From: Boswellia sacra
Lineage: Eukaryota; Streptophyta; Magnoliopsida; Sapindales; Burseraceae
Assembly: GCA_013180625.2 (NCBI GenBank)
Contig: SNVD02009613.1
Span: forward strand, 1 to 64,000
Length of the DNA: 64,000 nt
Reading direction: 5' to 3'
Each line of letters starts with the position of its first letter. The first letter of the stretch is position 1. This document shows positions 47,151-58,981 of the stretch, in pieces. The notes beneath the pieces were generated by a model. It was given only the letters and a program-made list of their open reading frames with translations. It made no database searches and had not been told where the DNA came from. The translations under genes were made by a program, and so were the position numbers.

Positions 47151-49271
47151 TGATAAGTGTCTATTTATATATCATTTTCATATCAATTCGTCCATGTTTC
47201 TTTGCTATATTCCTTGGTATTTTATGTTTTTGTGTGGTTTTGATGTTTGTAGGAGTTTTGGAGCAACTTGCACAAAAATGGAGTAAAACCCTTCACTTTC
47301 ACCTCTGCTAGTCAACCAATTTCTCGGAGTTGATTGTATCGATATACAATTAACCGATAACATGCTATATACCATTGAAAAGCTCTCGAAGTCTATTTTC
47401 TGGAGAAATTTACGTTTCACGAATTTATGTAGTGTACCGAAAGTTGTGATAAAAATGGTATGAGAAGTGTATATTTGTAATTCCATATATCACTGTAGCA
47501 TGTTATTAAATACGGGGCACTGTAGCAAGTTACTGTAGCAGAGTATTAAAACACAATTTAGGGTTTTATTTTCATAACTTGAAGAGGGGAAAACGTGGGA
47601 GGAGGCTGCATTTCTGGATTTCTTTCATCTCTTGGAGTTCTTGAAGGAGAAGGAAGCTTGAAGAGGAAGACTCAATCCAAAGAGAAAAAAAGAAAAAAAA
47701 AAATAAAAAAAAAAAAATAACAAAAAAAAAAAAAAAAAAAAAGAAAGAATTACATCAAATTTGCTAAGTTTTTCCCTTCCCTTTCATTTTCTGGAAGTCT
47801 CCATGTTGTATTGTATTTACCACGTTCTTAAACATGTGTAACTGAATCTGAATTGGTTGAGGGTGATTTCAAAGCCCCTGATATTGTTTTTGTGAGTTAA
47901 TTGTGCAAGAAGTTGTTATCCAATTCTCTAATTGAAGTTGCTTGTATTTTCCCATATCTAATGCTTATGATTACTTGCTGATTGTATTTGAAATGGCCAA
48001 CTGATATAATCTGTTGTTGTCTATTCTAGAGTAATCATCTTTATCCGTAATTGTCTGATTCTCAATCCTTAGTAGCAAATTGTGATCAAGATGCGAATTG
48101 GAGAATACAACCTAAGTTAAATAATCCGAGCTTGTGTGTTTATTGCTTAGATCAACCTATCTTTCTCATCATAATTTCATCCATTGAATTAAATTTAGAG
48201 AGTCGTGTTCTAGTTGTTTAATGGAAGAGATTAAATAAAGAGCCTGTTTTGTTTAACAACAAGTAAGGAAAGATTGGGATAGACAGAGCTTGTTGTTATC
48301 CACGGTTTCTGATTTCTCTCATCCCTTGGAGTTCTTGAAGGAGAAAGAAGATTTTGAAAGAGGAGGAACTACAATTCCAAGAAGATTCATCTACAAAGAA
48401 GATTTTCAAAGATTTGCTAAGTTCTTTCTTTCCTTTTCAATTCTGGAATTTCTCTGTATTGTATTTGTTATTCTGATTGAATATGTGTAACTAAATCTAA
48501 ATTGGTTGAGGGTGATTTCAAAGCCCTTGATATGGATTTTTGTGAGTTGATTGTGTAAGAAATTGTTATCCAATTCTCTAATTGAAGTTGCTTGTATTTT
48601 TCCATATCTAATGCTTATGATTGCTTACTGATTGTATTTGGAATGACCAACTGAATATAATCTGTGTTTCTATTGCTAGATTAGAAATCTTGAAAAAATC
48701 TGTAAAATTGTCATGATTTCTAATCCTTAGTAGCAAAATTGTGATCAGAGATTGCAATTGGAGAATACAACCTAAGTTAAATAATCCGCGCTTGTGTGTT
48801 TATTGCTTAGATCAACCTGTCTTTCTTTTCATAATGCATCCATTGAATTAAATTTAGAGAGCTGTTCTAGGTTGTTTAATGGATAGAGATTAAGTAAAGA
48901 GCCTATTTTATTTAACAACAAAGTAAGGAAAGATTGGGATAACAGAGCTTGTTGTTATCTACGGTTGATAATTTCAATGTGTAATTGGATGACAATTCTA
49001 TGATTAATTCGTAAATCCATATCTTGTGGCAGAGAATGATCCCTTAACCAGGTTACTCTCATTGATTTTTCACTCCATTAACTTCTGTTTTGTTATTTCT
49101 TTACTTGCATTAATATTTCATCAAGTTAATCAATCAACAAAACACCCCTCATTTAGTTTATTGTTGCTTTCGAATAACAAATTCAATTAGAATCAATCCT
49201 CGTGGGAACGATATCTTACTCATCACTTATTATTTGTGCGACTAGTATACTTGCTATTTATCGAACGCTCA
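47151..49271 (+). repeat. 5' LTR of element B, with an internal tandem duplication of about 690 bp
   Basis: It starts TGATAAGTGTC and ends CGAACGCTCA, 2121 bp against 1425 bp for the 3' LTR. The stretch from about 47618 (gatttctttcatctcttgga) to about 48309 repeats from about 48310 (gatttctctcatcccttgga). The two halves are diverged. The first half carries an A-rich tract of about 55 bp at 47686-47745 that is absent from the second. Confidence 0.85.
47686..47745 (+). repeat. A-rich tract inside the duplicated 5' LTR
   Basis: Nearly pure A with a few T, C and G. It sits where the other LTRs read a purine-rich but non-homopolymeric stretch after gaagacttga-type sequence. Confidence 0.9.
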
Positions 49272-49277
49272 AGTTTT

Positions 49278-49295
49278 TGGCGCCGTTGCCGGGTA
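49278..49295 (+). other. Primer-binding site of element B
   Basis: TGGCGCCGTTGCCGGGTA, one base different from the PBS of element A (GGGGA), six bases after the LTR end. Confidence 0.88.
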
Positions 49296-49377
49296 TTGAT
49301 TTTCTAATCAATTTGTTATTCTGTTTTTACTACTGATTCTTGATTGTTATTTTCTGATTGTTTGTGTTTAGGCTTTT

Positions 49378-51130
49378 ATGTCCGAGGGAGAAGCGGATCT
49401 GCGACTTAAGAGAATTAAGGAGTTTCTCCAATCCTCGAATTTTAGACTAAATCGTTCAATTTCAACTCCACCTCCAGAATTTGACCTTGCACGACATACT
49501 TCCCTCCCATCTTCTTACAGTTCAATCAAATCTGAATCGTAAGCAATGGCGATAGAAAACGATCAGACTCTTAAGGAGTTAGCGGCTCCAATTATTGATC
49601 AACAACCGCTATGCATAAGCACAATTTTGAGATAGATTTTGACTTGAATCTGGACTGATTCATCTCTTCCTACATTTCATGTTTGCAGGAGAGGATCCGA
49701 ACAAACACCTCAAAGAATTTCATGTGGTATGCTCAAGTATGAAGCCAACCGACATTTCTGAAGAGCAAATTAAATTGAGAGCTTTCCCATTCTCATTAAC
49801 AGATTCGGCAAAAGATTGGCTATACTATCTACCACCAGGTACCATTACCACTTGGAATGAGATGAGTAAACTCTTTTTTGGAGAAATACTTTTCAGCCTC
49901 GAAAGTTACAAATATTAGAAAAGATATTAGTGGCATTCGACAACATAATGGAGAATCACTTCATGAATAATGGGAGAGATTTAAAAGGTTATGTGCTAGC
50001 TGTCCAAACCACCAAATTAGTGATGGACTCCTAATTCAATATTCTATGAGGGTCTCCTACCCATGGAAAGGAGTAATCATTGATGCTGCTAGTGGTGGAG
50101 CACTAGTTAATGAAAACACCGAACGTGGCATACGTTTGATAGTGACATGGCACGAACCTCCCCCAAAACCCAATTCAGTCAGTGCAATTTTGAGCCTACA
50201 CTACCAAAAAGATAAATGAGGTAAGTAATTCAAACATTGAACAACAATTTTGTGAACTTACCTCTCTTGTAAAAAAAATGGCTGTAGGACATATGCAGCA
50301 ATCTTATGCATGTGGAGCATGTTCTGCCACGGACCATCCAACCAACATGTGTCCACTTTGCAAGAAGGAGATACTATAACAAGCCAATGCCATGGGTGAT
50401 TTTCCAGGACAACCAAGGCAAAGGTATGACCCTTTCTCCAATACTTACAATGCTGGATGGAGAGATCACCTTAATTTAAGATATGGGAATCGTCAACCAA
50501 TCGCCCAAATGCCATACCAAATCGACCACCAGGTTTCAATCAACCAAGGGTGCAGCAACCATTTCAAGCACAACCACCACCAATCCACAACCAATCACCA
50601 CAACCCGCTCACAAAATTCAGGTATGTCTCTCCAGGATATTGTTAAAGCACTTGCCACTAACACAATGCAATTTCCGCAGGAAACTAGGGCAAGTATCCA
50701 AAACCTGGAAAATCAAATGGGACAATTGGCCACTAACATGAGCAAATTTGAGACTCAAAGCTCAGGAAAATTACCTTCTCAGCCGGTGATCAATCCAAGA
50801 GAGAATGCTAGTGCTGTAACTTTGAGAAGTGGGAAGCAAATAGAGATTCCACCAAAGAAATCACAAATTGATGAAGGGGATGATACCACTTCTACCATGA
50901 ACAAAACATCCACTTCTAAGGTAAATCCTAAAACTTCCATTCATTCATATGTTACCCCTCCACCATTTCCCAGCAGATTTGCAAAATCAAGGAAGGAGGA
51001 ACAAGAACAAGAAATCCTGAAACTTTTCGCAAGATCGAGGTAAACATACCACTTCTGGATGCTATCAAGCAAGTGCCTCGTTATGCAAAATTTCTCAAAG
51101 AGTTATGCACCAACCAGAGGAAGTTGTAAG
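49378..51130 (+). pseudogene. gag of element B
   Basis: It starts at ATG 49378 (MSEGEADLRLKRIKEF), reaches an in-frame TAA at 49540, and continues in the same frame from ATG 49546 (MAIENDQTLKELAAP). The capsid core is recognisable (AGEDPNKHLKEFHVVCSSMK, LTDSAKDWLYYLPPGTITTW) and then breaks at about 49918. The C-terminal part (SIQNLENQMGQLATNMSKFE and a Pro-rich stretch) matches element A. Multiple frameshifts and stops make it non-functional. Confidence 0.83.
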
Positions 51131-51147
51131 GAAATGAGAAGGTAAGT

Positions 51148-52021
51148 GTGGGGGAAAATGTTTCAGCTGTATTGCAAAGAAAAATTCCTCCGAAATGCCA
51201 AGATCCAGGTACGTTCACCATTCCATGCACCATTGGTAATACCAAGTTTGAAAGAGCTATGTTAGATTTAGGAGCATCTATTAATGTCATGCCATATTCT
51301 ATTAATGCTTCTTTGAATCTTGGACCCCTTGCGAAAACTGGTATTGTAATTCAACTGCTGATCGTTCTAATGCATATCCCAAAGGAGGTGGTGGAAGAAT
51401 GTGCTTGTGCAGGTAATCAATGTTTTTCCAGCAACTTTCTATGTTCTGGAAATGGAGGATGAGACATCTCCCAATCCAACACCGATTCTTTTGGGGAGGC
51501 CATTCTTGAAAACTGCCCGAACGAAGATTGATGTTCATGATGGCACTCTCACCATGGAGTTTGATGGCGATGTGATTCGTTTCAATATTTTTGAGGCAAT
51601 GAGGTACCCTAGTGACTTGCATTCTGTTTTTGCAGTTGACATTATTGATTATTTACCACAACAATATTTTGAGTTAACTCGCAAGGATGGATTGGAAATG
51701 GCTATTAGTGAGCACATAGGGACAGAAAATTTTAAAGAACCAGGAAAGTTTATACATGTGTCTAAAGAAGTGGAGGAAGCTGTGGCAAGCTTGGATGAGA
51801 CTATATCTATCACCACAAACAGGTATGATGTTTCGTACATTGAATTGCCTTTATCTAATGAGAAAATTCTACCTTCTGTGATGAAAGCACTTGCCTTGGA
51901 GCTTAAGCCTCTTCCAGATCATTTGAAGCATGTATTCCTAGGTGAGAAAGATACTTTGCCAGTCATAATAGCAAAGGGTCTTGCACCATTACAAGAAGAG
52001 AAACTCATCCGAGTGCTCTGA
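51148..52021 (+). pseudogene. Aspartic protease and linker of element B
   Basis: FTIPCTIGNTKFERAMLDL followed by GASINVMPYS gives the retroviral-type protease with an intact D-x-G active site (element A has Glu in place of Gly). A frameshift near 51400-51460 separates it from LLGRPFLKTARTKIDV. A TGA at 52019-52021 ends the frame before RT. Confidence 0.85.
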
Positions 52022-53520
52022 GATCACAAAACAGCCATTGGGTGGACAATCGCTGACATCAAAGGTATTAGTCCAGCCGTTTGCATGCACCGCATCTTGT
52101 TAGAAGAGGGATCCAAGCCCACTAGAGAAGCACAGCGGAGGTTGAATCCTCCGATAATGGAAGTTGTCAAGAAAGAAATCCTGAAATTGTTAGATGTGGG
52201 TGTGATTTATCCAATTTCGGACAGCAAGTGGGTGAGTCCAGTCCAAGTTGTTCCGAAGAAATCTGGTGTTACGGTGGTTAAGAATGACAATAATGAGCTA
52301 GTTCCCACTCGTATCCAAACCGGGTGGCGAGTTTGTATTGATTATCGAAAGCTCAATTCTGCAACTCGCAAGGATCACTTTCCTTTGCCATTCATTGATC
52401 AAATGCTGGAGAGATTAGCAGGTCATTCTCATTATTGTTTTCTTGATGGCTATTCAGGATATAATCAGATTGTCATTGCCCTTGAGGATCAAGAGAAAAC
52501 TACATTCACATGCCCATTCGGTACATTTGCCTATCGACGCATGCCATTCGGTCTTTGCAATGCCCCTGCCACTTTCCAAAGGTGTATGATAAGTATTTTC
52601 TCTGATTATGTTGAGAACATTATTGAGGTATTTATGGATGACTTTAGTGTTTTTGGTGATTCTTTTGATAAATGCCTTGACAACCTTACCCTTATACTTC
52701 AAAGATGTATAGAAACTAACCTTGTTCTGGATTGGGAGAAATGTCATTTTATGGTAGATCAGGGTATAGTTTTGGGACATGTTATTTCTTTTAAGGGTAT
52801 AGAGGTTGATAAATCCAAGATAGATCTTATATGTTCCTTACCACCTCCCACAAGTGTGCGGGATATTCGTTCGTTTCTTGGTCATGCAGGTTTTTATCGT
52901 AGATTCATCAAAGATTTCTCGAAGATAGCCTTGCCCCTATGCAGATTATTACAGAATGATGTGGCCTTTGAATTTGATGAGAAATGCAAAGAGGCATTTG
53001 AGAAACTGAAGGAACTCTTGACTTCGGCTCCAATAATCCAATCTCCGAATTGGAATCATCCATTCGAGATCATGTGTGATGCAAGTGACTACGCTGTGGG
53101 TGCCGTTTTGGGTCAACGAATTGGCAAAATTTCACATGCCATTTACTATGCATCTCGGACTTTAAATGATGCTCAACTTAATTATTCTACCACTGAAAAA
53201 GAGCTGCTAGCGGTTATTTTTGCTTTAGAAAAGTTTCAATCTTATTTGATTGGTACTAAAGTAACCGTTTATTCTGATCATGCAGCTTTGAGGTACTTGC
53301 TCACAAAGAAAGATGCTAAACCAAGGCTTATCAGGTGGATAACTCTTTTACAGGAATTTGACTTGGAGTATCAAAGATAGAAGGGAAGTGAAAACTTAGT
53401 TGGCAGACATCTCAGTCCATTGTCCATGACGAGGATGTACTCCATTACAGAAAGTTTTTCGGATGAAACAATTTGCTGTCTCCTACATTTCGCACCCTTG
53501 GTTAATGTGCAGATATTGTT
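52022..53520 (+). pseudogene. Reverse transcriptase and RNase H of element B
   Basis: The frame is open from 52085 to 53380. RT shows [66 protein letters not shown] and FMDDFSVFG (the catalytic x-x-DD). RNase H shows [31 protein letters not shown] and [10 protein letters not shown]. The frame ends with TAG at 53378-53380 where related elements have Gln before KGSENLV. It would make viral-type cDNA if intact; stops on either side prevent a polyprotein. Confidence 0.92.
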
Positions 53521-54720
53521 AATTACTTAGTTACCAAGAAGCTACCACATGACTTGACTCGAGCCTCAAAGAGGACAAGATCAAAAACATTGCCAAATAC
53601 TACATATGGGATGATCCATACTTATGAAAGCATTGTTCTGATCAAGTGATAAGAAGGTGTGTTTCTGAATCTGAATTTAATTCAATTTTGACCTTCTGTC
53701 ATTCTTATGCATGTGGCGGTCACTTCGGACCAAAAAGAACAGCCCTGAAATTTCTTGATTGTGGATTCTACTGGCCATCATTGTTCAAAGATGCATATCT
53801 ATTTTGCAAAGCTTGTGACCGTTGTCAAAGGACAGGTAATTTAAGTGCCAAAAATCAAATGCCACAAACCCCTATAATTGTTGTTGAGATTTTTGATGTG
53901 TGGGGTATTGATTTCATGGGTCCTTTTCCTTCATCTTTTGGTAATGTTTACATTATACTTGCTGTGGATTATGTTTCTAAATGGGTGGAAGCAAAAGCTA
54001 CGAGAACTAATGATTTTAAAGTTGTTGTAGATTTTGTGAAATCTAACATTTTTACGAGATTTGGAACACCAAGAGCCATGATTAGCGACAGAGGGACACA
54101 CTTCTGCAACCGATCATTTGAAGCCTTGCTCAAGAAATACAACATCACTCACAAGGTGTCTACTGCATATCATCCACAAACTAGTGGTCAAGTTGAAGTT
54201 TCAAATCGGGAAGTCAAGTCCATTCTCGAGAAGATAGTGAATCTGAGTAGAAAAATTGGAGCCTACGATTGAATGATGCACTTTGGGCCTACCGAACTGC
54301 TTACAAGACACCTATTGGTATGTCTCCGTACAGGTTAGTCTATGGTAAGCCATGTCACCTTCCGATAGAGCTCGAACACAAAGCATGGTGGGCAGTAAAG
54401 CTTTGTAACATGGAGATGGATGCTGCTGGAGAACAAAGGAAGCTTCAACTACAAGAATTGGAAGAACTTAGAAATGATGCCTATGAGAATTCCAGAATTT
54501 ACAAGGAGAGAACTAAGGCATTCATGATAAAATGATCTCCAGGAAGAATTTTGAAGTGGGACAGAAAGTTCTTTTATTTCATTCTCGCCTCAAGTTATTT
54601 CCAGGTAAATTACGATCTCGATGGGTTGGACCTTTTGTTATTACTAATGTTTTTCCCCATGGTGCAGTGGAAATCAAGAGCTTAAAAACGGATAAAGTAT
54701 TCAAGGTGAATGGGGGTTGA
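53521..54720 (+). pseudogene. Integrase of element B
   Basis: A zinc finger is visible with [24 protein letters not shown]; the catalytic core with [28 protein letters not shown] and [10 protein letters not shown] (D, D, E). A frameshift at about 54270 splits the core from [19 protein letters not shown], and a second at about 54532 precedes the C-terminal part with [19 protein letters not shown]. The frame ends at 54720. Confidence 0.9.
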
Positions 54721-55244
54721 AGCCTTACTATGAGAATTCAGTGACGCAGGACATCGATGAGGTACCTCTCTACGAGCCAACTTATCTTGATGGGTGAGGA
54801 CAGATAACGTCAGGCTGAGGACGTTAAACCAAGCGCTTATTGGGAGGCAACCCAATATTTTTGAAATATAAATAAAAAGAGACAAAGAAAAAAAGGTAGT
54901 ATTGATCAATTTTTGTGTTTCGTGGAGATTCCTCTCATGGGCTATTATAATTGATCAGGTTTTATCTCTCTTTGCCATTTGTCTCATTTGCTTTGTTGTT
55001 TGTTTTTGACTTTCATTTGCTCTTGTGTTTTTATTTCTTTTATGTGTCTCTATTTTCTTTTCTTTTCTTTTCTTTTCTTGTGTTTAATTTGATTATTCCG
55101 TGCTTCGAGTTCAGTTGTGCAACAGCTTGAGGAAACATTCAAACGGGAGTTGAAGCCATTGTTCGAAGGTTTGAAACGTGCATATCGGGGAGAAGAACAA
55201 ACTCAATCGCATTATCGGTAATATCTCTCCTTTTCTTCTCTTCA
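54721..55244 (+). other. Spacer between integrase and the accessory ORF of element B
   Basis: Non-coding. It begins with the conserved post-pol segment that also marks the deletion junction in element A (ggctgaggacgttaaaccaa, 54812-54831), then a long T-rich stretch with a tcttttctttt run at about 55052-55078. Confidence 0.7.
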
Positions 55245-55798
55245 ATGGATGCTGATATCTTTCTGTCGAACCTTCGTAAATATTTCCTTCACTTCCTCAA
55301 ATTGCTGTGTTTAAAATTTATAAAGTACGGATGACTAGACTTTGGGCGTTGATGCTCCTAAATGTGCCTGCTGATATCCGATGGCTTATCGAAGACAAGG
55401 TGAGATTGTCAGGTGAGCCGGACATTAATCTCGCAAAATACATGCCTGGTCTAGGAAAGAGCTACTACGCCAATAGGCGAAGAGCGAAAAGTTTACAAGT
55501 ATGTTATAAATGTGCTAGATGGAATTGTAACCAGACTTGTCTTTCATTAGGTTTTGCGTCCAGGAATAGAGAAGATAAACTTTCATTTATTAAGAATGGT
55601 TTGAGTAATGAGTCGCTGGATAATGTTTTGTTAACTCTCGAGTCACATTCTTCTGGACTTGTTCAGCGTGAATTGCTTAATCTATGGACACAATTTCGTG
55701 ATGAATTGCAGTGTTATAGTCTAGGGAATCTGACTAAAAAAGACCCTGTTTGCCAGTTTATAAGAACACTGGATGGGAAGCAAATCCCCGACTCATAG
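55245..55798 (+). pseudogene. Unrecognised accessory ORF of element B
   Basis: The ATG at 55245 (MDADIFLSNLRKYF) matches the start in element A, but small deletions between about 55285 and 55305 shift the frame. From about 55307 it is open to TAG at 55796-55798: MTRLWALMLLNVPADIRW, MPGLGKSYYANRRRAKSL, then VCYKCARWNCNQTC with four Cys, and a Leu-rich C-terminal half (LLTLESHSSGLVQREL). About 180 residues in all if unbroken. I recognise no family and see no signal peptide or membrane segment. The Cys cluster suggests metal or nucleic-acid binding, which is inference. It is shared with element A and lies directly before the LOG block. Confidence 0.6.
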
Positions 55799-56018
55799 AA
55801 GGCGTTTCAGCCGTTACTGGACGTAAAACCAGAGGAAGATGTGAGCCACAATCACACTACTTGTATATTTGAATGTGTGTTGTTATTGTCAATTTTTTTT
55901 TCTTGTTTCGTTTGATCTGATTATCAATGTTGTTTTTGTGTTGTTGTTGTTTGTTGATTTTGTTTGTTTTAATTTCAAGTTTTCTTTTTGACAAACCATA
56001 TGACTACCCTATGGCATA

Positions 56019-56242
56019 AGTACACGTGGGAGACAAGTGTGGAGGTTTTGTCAACCTCCACCGAAAGTGTATCTCCATTTTCCATGCTTCACATGGGAGA
56101 CAAGTGTGTAGGTTTTGTCAAACCTCGCCGAAAGCATATCTCATTTTTTCAAATCTTGGGGCGATAAATCTGCATCGAGCAACCCCCACCGAAAGTATGT
56201 CCCCATGTGTCAAAATTTGAGAGTTTTATGGGTGTATATATA
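56019..56242 (+). promoter_or_regulatory. G-box repeats and TATA-like box upstream of LOG in element B
   Basis: One unit starts with a G-box at 56023-56028 (ACACGTGGGAGACAAGTG); the next reads CACATG at 56090-56095, a mutated core. A third diverged piece ends in accgaaagtatgtcccc near 56208. TATATATA at 56235-56242 lies about 100 bp upstream of the LOG ATG. Element A has three intact cores, so unit number differs between the copies. Confidence 0.5.
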
Positions 56243-56339
56243 CATTCTGCATATTTTCATATGTCATTCCATAACCTGTCTTGCAATTGAAAAGCATAAT
56301 ATCTAACGTGTCTTACACAAGATTAGAGCACTTGTAGAA

Positions 56340-56989
56340 ATGGAGAAAACACCAATTCGGCGATTCCGCAATATATGCGTATTTTGCGGATCGCATTTTG
56401 GTAATGATGGAGAGTTTACCACAGAAGCTCTTGATCTTGGTAGGACATTAGCTGCGAGGGGTATTCATTTGATTTATGGAGGGGGTAGTCTTGGGTTAAT
56501 GGGTGTGTGTCGACAGCTGCATCCTTGGGAGGAAGTAAAGTTCTCGGCATTATCCCTAAACCATTAGCTGTACGAGATATCGTAGGCAACACAATCGGGG
56601 AAGAGTTACAGGTCTCTAGTATGCATGAGCGTATTGCACCTATTGTTGTTAAGTCCGATGCATTTATAGCTTTGCCGGGTGGTTATGGTACATTAGAGGA
56701 GATATTTCAAATCACCTCTTGGGCACAGCTAAACATCCATCAGAAACCCATTGGTTTGTTAAATGTTAATAATTTTTTTGATGGTTTGTTGTCCTTTCTT
56801 GATCAAGCTGTAGAAAAAAATTTCATCTCACCGTCAGCAAGGCAAATGCTGGTTACAGCTTCAACTGCAGGAGAGTTAATTGACAAACTACAAGAATTCG
56901 TCTATTTGCCTGATCCAACAATGGCTCGGATAAATTGGTTTGGAGAAGGCAACAAAAGGCGTCAACTGGATTTAACCCTCCATCTGTAA
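56340..56989 (+). pseudogene. LOG: LOG-type cytokinin riboside 5'-monophosphate phosphoribohydrolase captured in element B, one frameshift
   Basis: From ATG 56340 the frame shows VFCGS (14-18) and YGGGSLGLMG (46-55), then loses one G at 56501-56503 (four G in element A) and shifts. The other frame continues to TAA at 56987 with GIIPK, MHER (95-98), [16 protein letters not shown] (106-121), [17 protein letters not shown] and a C-terminal tail ending in LDLTLHL. The PGGxGTxxE motif and the Arg of MHER are intact. Length, about 217 residues, is normal for plant LOGs. There are no introns. The sequence is nearest, by memory, to the LOG10-like branch. A single base separates it from an open frame. 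The enzyme would act in the cytosol on cytokinin nucleotides. Confidence 0.93.
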
Positions 56990-58981
56990 TCTCTATTTGC
57001 TGGTTTGCTTCGTTTTTGTTTGCTTTCTTTTTAGTGTGTTTATTTGAGATTTTTCATGTCGTTTCTTTTGAGCTTTTTCAGGTTATTTCTTTTGTCCCAG
57101 GTAATATTTTCTAATCTCGGTTTTTAGAATGGTGGCTTAAAAAGTTCAAGTTCTCTTGAAACGCATTCTGGATCTCTTCAATCCATAATGGCTGAATAAG
57201 GAGGCTAACTTCTAAACTTTTTAGACCCATTCTATCTAACTTGTTTTTGTTTGCTGACTTTTTGAACTTTGTTATTTTATGAGTGAGTTTAGTTTTGCGT
57301 AATTTAGAGTTGTTATGTGTTTTTATCTTTATCAGTTTTGATTTAAAAGAAAAAAAAAACAATTGTGGAAAAACCTGAGAATGACAGAATATGGGGTTTC
57401 TTTAACCCTTGAAACGCATTCTCTCTAAATAAATCTGTAGTTTGTTTATTTCATGTTATTTGAAGTGTCTTGTTTCTTGTTTTGTTCTTTCATAAGAAAT
57501 GTATATAGGCTGGAAACCTTAAGTCTGCGGGCTACTGGTCCTAAGGATTGTTGAAATATACAATCTTGAATCAGGTGTAACAACTCCACGTACCTCTTTT
57601 CTTGCATTTTGTGGGTCGATGATAAGATAATGATTGAATTAAGAATAACTCTTGGAAAATGATAAATGATGCATGGATCTGTGTGCTTGAAATGTTTATT
57701 GGTTTCGCTTTGCTTTTGATTCCTTGCGCAACATTGAGCACTGAGCTATTATCACTGAGTTATTTGTTCACTTAGAGAAAGTTTATGTAATTTAAATGTT
57801 TCTTCAGATTTCATTGTATTCTAGAACTTGTTTGATGGTCACTCGAGGCGAAATCCTAGACTGTGCAACATTGGGGAAATGATTTAGGCAATCTTTGGAC
57901 CGTTTGAGCCTTAATAGCCAACCTTGACTGAAATTGATCCCTAGTTACCCCTTTGAGCCTTTGTAAGCTTTTTTCTTTGTTAACTCACTAAAAGATTTCC
58001 TAACCTCAAATGAATTTGTTCCAAACAGTTTATCCCTTACCTATGAGCAGGTAGATCATTCACAATTAAATTCTGAGCTATGTTCTGGTTTTGGAAAGTT
58101 AGAGGAGGTTGGGATGTGTCATGAGCAATGCAAGTGAGTCCTATTGTGTTTATAAAAAAAAAAAAGAAAAAAAAGCCAATCTGTACTTATCGTCCACATA
58201 CTTACACATTGAGGACAATGTGTTGTTTAAGTGTGGGGGAGGGGAAGTGTAATAAAAAAAAAAAAGAAAAAAAAAGAAAAAAAAGAGCAAAAGAAGAAGA
58301 ATAAGAGATCTATACCCTTAAGTTTTCTTAAAAAGAATGAAACAACAAAGTGTGGGGGTGTAGTTTTCTTTTGTTTTCTGCAAAAAAAAAAAAAAAAAAA
58401 AAGAGATTGAGTGTTCTAAATAAGTTTGGGGGAGTAACCTGGTGAATTGAAATGAAGTTTTGTTATAGGCTTGGGCTCTACATAGTCTTGAATGATTTAT
58501 GTGTTTGTGGGTGATTTGAGCCAAATTATTATCCTTTATCATACCTTCACCCAAGCCAAACGTTACAAGCTTAATAAAGTCCTACTTGATCCTTAGTGTT
58601 GTGCAGGTCTACATTAGTGGAGAGTGACTTGAAAAGCAGGCCTATGGAGTTCATTTATACACACATCTTCAATATTAAATATGATTCATTTTTATGCATA
58701 AACTCATCTGGGTTACAAGTGATTAGGTGAGAATGACTCTACACACACACACTTGAGGAATTGAAGTGAAGCTAAACTAATCTTTGAGATAAAATTCTTG
58801 ATCAAGTGCATTATTTTGAAGTTTTCCTTGGGTTATAATTAAGTACAATCTTTGAGGCCTATTTGCAAGATAAAGCATTTGTGTGTTTTAACTTTTTTTT
58901 TGTTGATTCTATTTCAGTTTAGTTTTATTTCATATTGTCGTAGTTGCTCGAGGACTAGCAAAGTCTAAGTGTGGGGGAATT
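56990..58981 (+). other. 3' non-coding tail and polypurine tract of element B
   Basis: Two kilobases without a gene, matching 2227-4210 of element A in reverse. It holds A-rich runs at 58151-58165, 58254-58284 and 58383-58402. The motif GTGTGGGGG appears at 58231 and 58350, GTTTGGGGGAG at about 58424, and finally GTGTGGGGGAATT at 58969-58981 as the polypurine tract beside the LTR. Confidence 0.75.

Noticed and set aside
55307..55798. Envelope-like gene of Athila
   Set aside because: No signal peptide, no membrane segment and a Cys cluster unlike an envelope; left as unknown.
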